Origin: JAKAKT01 sp041305385 | GTDB taxonomy: Archaea; Micrarchaeota; Micrarchaeia; Burarchaeales; JAKAKT01 | Assembly: GCA_041305385.1 (NCBI GenBank) | Contig: JBFYLO010000038.1 | Span: forward strand, 1 to 9,583 | Length of the DNA: 9,583 nt | Direction: 5' to 3' | Shown: piece after piece, positions 6,123-9,583 of the stretch | Layout: the number at the start of each line of letters is the position of its first letter | Numbering within the stretch: the first letter of the stretch is position 1 | The notes under the pieces: model-generated | Database searches by the model: none | What the model was told of the DNA's origin: nothing | What the model saw: the letters and a program-made list of their open reading frames with translations, nothing else | Position numbers and translations under genes: made by a program

Positions 6123-6863
6123 ATGTTCCATAACAACCAACAAAACCATGTAAAGAAGGCTAACCTTTGCGAGCCAAGCCTACTGGGCTGGAGAAAGGAG
6201 GTTTTTGCAGTCTTCAGGAAAATAAAACGCCATAAGGAACCTTACAAAATAACTGTCGAAGGGCTATCTCTTACAGTTTTGCCAGGAGTTTATTCACCGA
6301 AATATTTTACAGACAGCCTTTGGTTTGCGAAGACGCTCACAGGAATAGTGGGCCGATCTTCGCTCCTTGAGATGGGGACCGGCACAGGCATAATCGCTCT
6401 GTTTGCCTCGCTAAATGGCGCAAGAGTCACTGCGACCGACATAAATCCCTTAGCCTATGAGAATGCTGGAATCAACGCAAAAAAACACGGACAGAGAATA
6501 GACCTACGGGTAGGCAACCTCTACGAGCCGGTCAAAGGCGAGAAGTTTGACTTCATATTCTGGAACCATCCGTTCAACGAGTGGGGCAGGCCAGTTAAGG
6601 ATGTTCTGCTGAAAGCGGGCTTCGACGCCAAATACGAGGCCCTCGAAGGCTACATTGCAGGGGCGAAGGAGCACTTGAGCAAAAAAGGGAGACTCCTGCT
6701 CGGGACCGGGAGCTTTGCGAACCTAAAACGAATCGAAGAAATCGCGGGAGAATACGGTTATTCTTTGCTTCTACTGGCTAAAGAGGAGCATCCGCTCCAA
6801 ACAGGAGGAGGTTTCCTCAACGAGTACCTGATTTACGAGCTAAAAACAGCGGGGCAAGTTTAG
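6123..6863 (+). CDS. Class I SAM-dependent methyltransferase, HemK/RsmC-like (N-H-P-F motif)
   Basis: A 246-residue protein with the Rossmann-fold methyltransferase motifs in order. The pre-motif LPGVYSPKYFTDSLWFA (53-69) is the substrate-side segment seen in HemK/PrmC and related 'small-domain' enzymes. Motif I is LEMGTGTGI (82-90), motif II ends at Asp106 (ATDINP), and motif IV is NHPF (148-151) in place of the usual NPPY/NPPF. That tetrapeptide normally holds the amino group being methylated, so an amide, adenine or guanine N-target is likely; which one cannot be said. A basic N-terminus (residues 11-42) may contact nucleic acid. AGAGG (6111-6115) sits 7 nt before the ATG. The preceding gene ends 27 bases upstream on the same strand, so it probably belongs to the same transcript. 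Confidence 0.85.
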   Translation: MFHNNQQNHVKKANLCEPSLLGWRKEVFAVFRKIKRHKEPYKITVEGLSLTVLPGVYSPKYFTDSLWFAKTLTGIVGRSSLLEMGTGTGIIALFASLNGARVTATDINPLAYENAGINAKKHGQRIDLRVGNLYEPVKGEKFDFIFWNHPFNEWGRPVKDVLLKAGFDAKYEALEGYIAGAKEHLSKKGRLLLGTGSFANLKRIEEIAGEYGYSLLLLAKEEHPLQTGGGFLNEYLIYELKTAGQV

Positions 6864-6869
6864 TTTATT

Positions 6870-6907
6870 TTAACGGCGCTCCACGTTCCTCTTTTTCACC
6901 CCGTTAA
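6870..6907 (+). terminator. Possible terminator region: inverted repeat around a T-rich tract
   Basis: TTAACGG (6870-6876) is exactly complementary to CCGTTAA (6901-6907), with 24 bases between, including a run of five T (6892-6896). It starts 6 bases after the methyltransferase stop and lies before the promoter of the ACT gene. Archaeal termination mainly needs T-rich tracts, so the T run may be the working part; the repeat may instead be an operator for the ACT gene. Confidence 0.3.
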
Positions 6908-6914
6908 CCGCACG

Positions 6915-6954
6915 TATTTTAAACTGTCAGTCTAAAATATTTTTAGGGGTGAGG
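6915..6954 (+). promoter_or_regulatory. Promoter and ribosome site of the ACT-domain gene
   Basis: TATTTTAAA (6915-6923) is a reasonable TATA box; transcription would begin near 6943, giving a very short leader. GGGGTGAGG (6946-6954) pairs with the end of 16S rRNA just before the ATG at 6959. Confidence 0.45.
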
Positions 6955-6958
6955 CCAA

Positions 6959-7339
6959 ATGCGCGAGTTGACTATAGTTACCGAGAATAAGGTAGGGGCT
7001 CTCGCGGACATCTGCGAGGCGCTCGGCAACAACGGGATCAACATCTCGTCCATCTCGGCCCATGGCTACCGGGAGATGGGCGTCGTGAGGCTCGTCACGA
7101 GCGACGAGACGAGCGCTAAGCACGCCCTCGAGAAATTGGGAATGAAAGTCATGGCCGGCGACCTCCTTGTCGTCAAGGTCTCAGACAAGCCAGGAGAGCT
7201 AGCGAAACTCACGAGGAAACTCGCGAACTCGGACGTGAACATAGAGGGCATTTACCTCCTGGGGAAATCAAACGGACACCTCGAAATCGGGGTAAGCGCT
7301 GATGATAACCAGAAGGCATTCGGTGCAATCAGGAAATAA
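6959..7339 (+). CDS. Tandem ACT-domain protein
   Basis: A 126-residue protein made of two ACT domains and nothing else. Domain 1 (1-66) has ELTIVTENKVGALADICEAL with the ligand-loop Gly13 and GINISSIS; domain 2 (68-126) has LLVVKVSDKPGELAKLTRKL with Gly79, then VNIEGIYLLG. ACT domains bind amino acids or similar small ligands at domain interfaces and regulate partner enzymes or genes; stand-alone double-ACT proteins of this size are common in archaea. No catalytic or DNA-binding domain is attached, so it is probably a sensor or allosteric partner. The start is fixed by GGGGTGAGG just upstream. The 56-codon gene begins 12 bases after its stop and surely shares its transcript. A link to the nearby trpB2 through amino-acid sensing is possible but not shown. 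Confidence 0.9.
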   Translation: MRELTIVTENKVGALADICEALGNNGINISSISAHGYREMGVVRLVTSDETSAKHALEKLGMKVMAGDLLVVKVSDKPGELAKLTRKLANSDVNIEGIYLLGKSNGHLEIGVSADDNQKAFGAIRK

Positions 7340-7351
7340 TGGGGTGAGACT

Positions 7352-7522
7352 ATGGGTGATGGTTGTTGCGTATGTTGCAGTTGCGGAGCAGACGACTCAG
7401 CTGCAGAGCAGAAGAAAAAGAAGCACTATTACTACGGCAAAGGAGAAAAGAAGGCCAAGGCAGTCATGAAGAAGACTGCAAAGAAGCCTTCCAAGAAAAA
7501 ACCCGCAAAGAAGAAAAAGTAA
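7352..7522 (+). CDS. Small Cys-rich, Lys-tailed protein (56 aa)
   Basis: A short open frame, ATG at 7352 to TAA at 7520-7522, preceded by GGGGTGAG (7341-7348). The ribosome site has the same form as that of the ACT gene 12 bases upstream, which makes the frame credible. The N-terminus MGDGCCVCCSCGADD packs five cysteines into residues 5-11, suited to binding zinc, iron-sulfur or another soft metal. From residue 21 the chain is almost all Lys, Ala and Pro (KKKKHYYYGKGEKK, then TAKKPSKKKPAKKKK), like histone H1 tails or nucleic-acid-binding extensions of ribosomal proteins. I do not recognise the family. A metal-binding head on a DNA/RNA-binding tail is an inference. Its stop codon directly abuts that of the convergent priS gene, with no base between. 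Confidence 0.75.
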   Translation: MGDGCCVCCSCGADDSAAEQKKKKHYYYGKGEKKAKAVMKKTAKKPSKKKPAKKKK

Positions 7523-8347
7523 TCAAAGGAACTTCGGCTTGCACCTCGAGTCCTCGGTTGGGTCGAATGCGGGCAGCTCTCTCTTTTTTATTGGCAGAAC
7601 TATCCTCGAGACCATCCCATGGAGGGAGTAGGGGAGCCGAATCAGCCTTGATTCTCCCTCACTAATCCAGGAATCGATGGAGAAGCCTTTCTTCTTCATT
7701 TCGAGTGCGAGCTTTTTTCTTTCGCTTCTCCCCATTTTCTGCGCTTTCTTGCCGAACACATGGATGTGGTAGCCTCTTCCGGAATAAACAATCTCTGTTC
7801 TCTCGAATCGTTCTTCCATCTCTTCGCCAAGTTCTCTCGCCTGTTCATTTGCAACTCTCAATTCGTATTCACAGAACCCGAGCCCCTGCTTTCTTTTCAG
7901 CTTCTCGCCCAGAGTCCCGCACTTGGGGCAGGGGATGTTCTCCGGGTCGATGTCAAAAGCGAGTTCCTGTCCGAGAAAACCCCGGCACCCCCAGCATTGC
8001 CCGTAGGACTTACTGCATCGGCCGCAGACCCCGAGGTCCTTGTAAACGTTTCGGTCGTAGTAAACTCCTTCTGGAAGGAATTGGGCGATTTGCCTTCCGA
8101 CATCTCCCAAGTTCTCATACTCATCAATGACTACGGGCGCCTTTATGAAGTCCTTGAACCTCAAGGGAAAAATCCCCGTGTGCCTCCCGATTACGACTGC
8201 GAAGACTGTGTTCAGAGGATTTCGATGCCTCGAGAGCCAGTTCCCAGCTTTCCTGATATCGAACTCTTTCAAATAGAACTCTCTCCGTTCCTTGAGAGCC
8301 GAATACCGCATCCCTTCGGGCAGGTTGTAACGGGCTTTCACAAACAA
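7523..8347 (-). CDS. priS: DNA primase catalytic (small) subunit, compact form
   Basis: The 274-residue chain carries the archaeo-eukaryotic primase core: ELAFDID (128-134, metal-binding Asp132 and Asp134), VYSGRGYHIHV (187-197), Asp224 in SIDSW as the probable third acidic residue, and RLIRLPYSLHGM (233-244). It synthesises RNA/DNA primers, normally with PriL, which is not seen here. The usual zinc site after DxD is represented by C140, C143 and perhaps C159. An extra CxxC-x6-CxxC (C108, C111, C118, C121) lies just before the catalytic aspartates. Only about 36 residues separate the SGRGYHIH and RLIRLP motifs, far fewer than in Pyrococcus PriS, so the inserted helical subdomain is missing; this explains the short length. 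An in-frame TAG 18 bases upstream limits the start to TTG 8347 or GTG 8341; neither has a ribosome site. Confidence 0.9.
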   Translation of the reverse strand: MFVKARYNLPEGMRYSALKERREFYLKEFDIRKAGNWLSRHRNPLNTVFAVVIGRHTGIFPLRFKDFIKAPVVIDEYENLGDVGRQIAQFLPEGVYYDRNVYKDLGVCGRCSKSYGQCWGCRGFLGQELAFDIDPENIPCPKCGTLGEKLKRKQGLGFCEYELRVANEQARELGEEMEERFERTEIVYSGRGYHIHVFGKKAQKMGRSERKKLALEMKKKGFSIDSWISEGESRLIRLPYSLHGMVSRIVLPIKKRELPAFDPTEDSRCKPKFL

Positions 8348-8359
8348 GCTTCGAGAAGC
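8348..8359 (-). repeat. Short inverted repeat just upstream of priS
   Basis: GCTTC and GAAGC arms with a 2-nt centre lie directly before the TTG/GTG start region and after the predicted transcription start. It could be a leader hairpin limiting translation or a protein-binding site; it is short enough to be chance. Confidence 0.25.
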
Positions 8360-8381
8360 AGGCTAAAAACACTTTCTATAG

Positions 8382-8393
8382 TATATTTTTATA
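8382..8393 (-). promoter_or_regulatory. TATA box of priS
   Basis: On the minus strand TATAAAAATATA, a strong box A. Transcription would start near 8362, giving a leader of about 15-20 bases without a ribosome site, consistent with a near-leaderless message. GTATA/TATAC arms (8381-8385/8390-8394) make the element nearly symmetrical. Confidence 0.5.
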
Positions 8394-8411
8394 CATTAGT
8401 GAACAGAAATG

Positions 8412-8452
8412 TTTATAAATGCATATTTCCATAACTACCAGCACAAGAGGTG
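8412..8452 (+). promoter_or_regulatory. Promoter and ribosome site of trpB2
   Basis: TTTATAAAT (8412-8420) is a good TATA box with an expected start near 8438. GAGGTG (8447-8452) is 6 nt before the ATG at 8459. The box lies about 20 bases from the priS TATA element, so the two divergent promoters probably compete for or share factors. Confidence 0.5.
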
Positions 8453-8458
8453 TGTGTT

Positions 8459-9583
8459 ATGAAAGGAGATGACGTGAAAGTTGTTCTAACAAATGATGAG
8501 CTTCCGAGAAAATGGTACAATATTCTTCCGGACCTTCCAGAGCAATTCCCACCATATCTGCATCCGATGACAAAGGGCCCCATAGGCCCTGATGACCTGT
8601 CGCCGCTGTTTCCAATGGGGTTGATACAACAGGAAGTCAGCACCGAGAGATACATCGACATACCTGAGGAAGTCAGGGAGGCATACCTCCGCGTTGGGCG
8701 TCCGACCCCGCTCTACAGGGCGAAGAGACTCGAGAATTACCTGAAGACCCCGGCGAAAATTTACTTCAAGAGAGAAGACGTCTCTTTTGTCGGTTCGCAC
8801 AAGGCCAACACAGCAATTCCCCAGGCATACTACAACATGAAAGAGGGTGTCGAGAGGCTTACGACCGAGACCGGCGCCGGGCAGTGGGGCTCAGCCCTGG
8901 CTTTGGCAACTAGCATGTTCGACCTCAAGTGCCTTGTTTTCATGGTGAGATGCTCCTACGACCAGAAGCCCTACAGGAAATACGTTATGAATATGTATGG
9001 CGCAGAAGTGCATGCATCTCCAAGCAAGGTTACGAAGTTCGGCCAGAAGGTTCTTCAGGAGGACCCAAACTGCCCGGGCAGTCTGGGAATTGCCATAAGC
9101 GAGGCAGTGGAGGTGGCAGCAGGCGACGAGAAGTCCAAGTACGCCCTTGGAAGCGTTCTCAACCACGTGATGCTCCACCAGACAGTCATAGGGCATGAGA
9201 CGGGACTCCAGCTCCAGAAAATCGAAGAGAAGCCGGACATCATGATAGGGTGCGTTGGAGGGGGCTCGAACTTCTCCGGGTTCACGTTCCCATTCATAGG
9301 GGAGCAGCTCAGGAACAAGAAAAAGGACATCGAGTTCATCGCAGTCGAGCCGACTTTGTGCCCGTCGCTTACGGGCAGGGAGATTGGGAAGTCCAAATAC
9401 GACTACGATTTCGGGGACACTGCAGGCATGACTCCGCTTGTAAAGATGTACTCGCTCGGGCACAAGTTCATTCCCCCGCCGATTCACGCAGGAGGCCTGA
9501 GGTACCACGGCATGGCCCCGACAGTTTCACTGCTCTACAAGCACAACATAATAAAGGCCGAGGCATACGACCAGGACAAGATA
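8459..9583 (+). CDS. trpB: Tryptophan synthase beta chain, TrpB2 type (C-terminus cut by window edge)
   Basis: 375 residues are visible of an enzyme normally about 430-450 long. It is the TrpB2 subtype: it has the long N-terminal extension (1-60, with RKWYNILPDLP and HPMTKGPIGPDDLSPLFP) that TrpB1 lacks. The fold-type II PLP-enzyme signatures are complete: RPTPLYRAKRLE (81-92), Schiff-base Lys115 in GSHKANTA, Glu137 in TETGAGQWG, and the phosphate loop GGGSN (267-271). TrpB catalyses condensation of indole with serine to tryptophan; some TrpB2 enzymes use O-phosphoserine and do not bind TrpA tightly. No trpA or other trp gene is visible on the left, so it may be a stand-alone gene. Start and promoter are well placed. 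Confidence 0.95.
   Translation, partial: MKGDDVKVVLTNDELPRKWYNILPDLPEQFPPYLHPMTKGPIGPDDLSPLFPMGLIQQEVSTERYIDIPEEVREAYLRVGRPTPLYRAKRLENYLKTPAKIYFKREDVSFVGSHKANTAIPQAYYNMKEGVERLTTETGAGQWGSALALATSMFDLKCLVFMVRCSYDQKPYRKYVMNMYGAEVHASPSKVTKFGQKVLQEDPNCPGSLGIAISEAVEVAAGDEKSKYALGSVLNHVMLHQTVIGHETGLQLQKIEEKPDIMIGCVGGGSNFSGFTFPFIGEQLRNKKKDIEFIAVEPTLCPSLTGREIGKSKYDYDFGDTAGMTPLVKMYSLGHKFIPPPIHAGGLRYHGMAPTVSLLYKHNIIKAEAYDQDKI

Noticed and set aside
7385..7522. Low-complexity AAG-rich stretch as a DNA repeat
   Set aside because: It is explained by lysine codons of the 56-residue protein; there is no regular repeat unit.
7760..8434. Plus-strand open frame of 224 codons opposite priS
   Set aside because: The minus strand encodes PriS with intact active-site motifs; the plus-strand frame has no motif or ribosome site.
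8891..9508. Long minus-strand open frame opposite trpB2 (205 codons)
   Set aside because: It lies antisense within a complete TrpB2 reading frame carrying all catalytic motifs; it is a composition-driven shadow.
1..9583. CRISPR array, insertion sequence or integrase-type mobile element
   Set aside because: No spaced direct repeats, no transposase or recombinase motifs and no terminal inverted repeats were found on reading both strands.

Overview
The window is archaeal chromosomal DNA. It carries a eukaryotic/archaeal-type primase catalytic subunit (PriS), a TrmB-family regulator, a TrpB2-type tryptophan synthase beta chain, TATA-type promoters, and Shine-Dalgarno sites of both the GGAGG and the GGTGA kind. 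The small Cys/Lys-rich protein, the compact primase and the unfamiliar Cys-patterned protein suggest an uncultivated, possibly DPANN-like lineage. That placement is inference; only Archaea is well supported.

Layout. 1-461 (minus) is the start of a 6-pyruvoyltetrahydropterin synthase/QueD-fold protein cut by the left edge, in visibly AT-rich DNA. 462-948 has no convincing gene; it holds that gene's promoter and a GC-rich, hairpin-rich stretch (about 724-835) just behind a good TATA box, a possible small RNA. 949-1554 (minus) is a YdeI/OmpD-associated family protein, divergent from a small cupin (1669-2067, plus). The cupin converges on a two-gene minus-strand operon: a TrmB-like regulator (2821-3609), then, with an ATGA overlap, a predicted membrane-anchored alpha/beta-hydrolase lipoprotein (2090-2824). 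Divergent from trmB, across an intergenic region with a shared TATA-like element and a TTCGC-A5-GCGAA inverted repeat, is a plus-strand run of three genes: an unrecognised 256-aa protein (3707-4477), an internally duplicated Cys-patterned solenoid-like protein (4512-6095) and a class I SAM methyltransferase (6123-6863). Next come a two-gene unit of a double-ACT-domain protein (6959-7339) and a 56-aa Cys/Lys-rich protein (7352-7522). The last of these abuts the convergent priS gene (7523-8347, minus) with no spacer. priS is divergent from trpB2 (8459 onward, plus), which runs off the right edge.

The trmB-centred block (2090-6863) is the best candidate for an undescribed functional unit: a regulator with its own predicted operator, a surface hydrolase on one side, and on the other two proteins I cannot assign to a function plus a methyltransferase. 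Their linkage is inferred only from orientation, spacing and the shared control region. The rest is ordinary archaeal housekeeping: tryptophan synthesis, replication priming and ligand-sensing ACT domains. I see no CRISPR array, insertion sequence, tRNA or rRNA.
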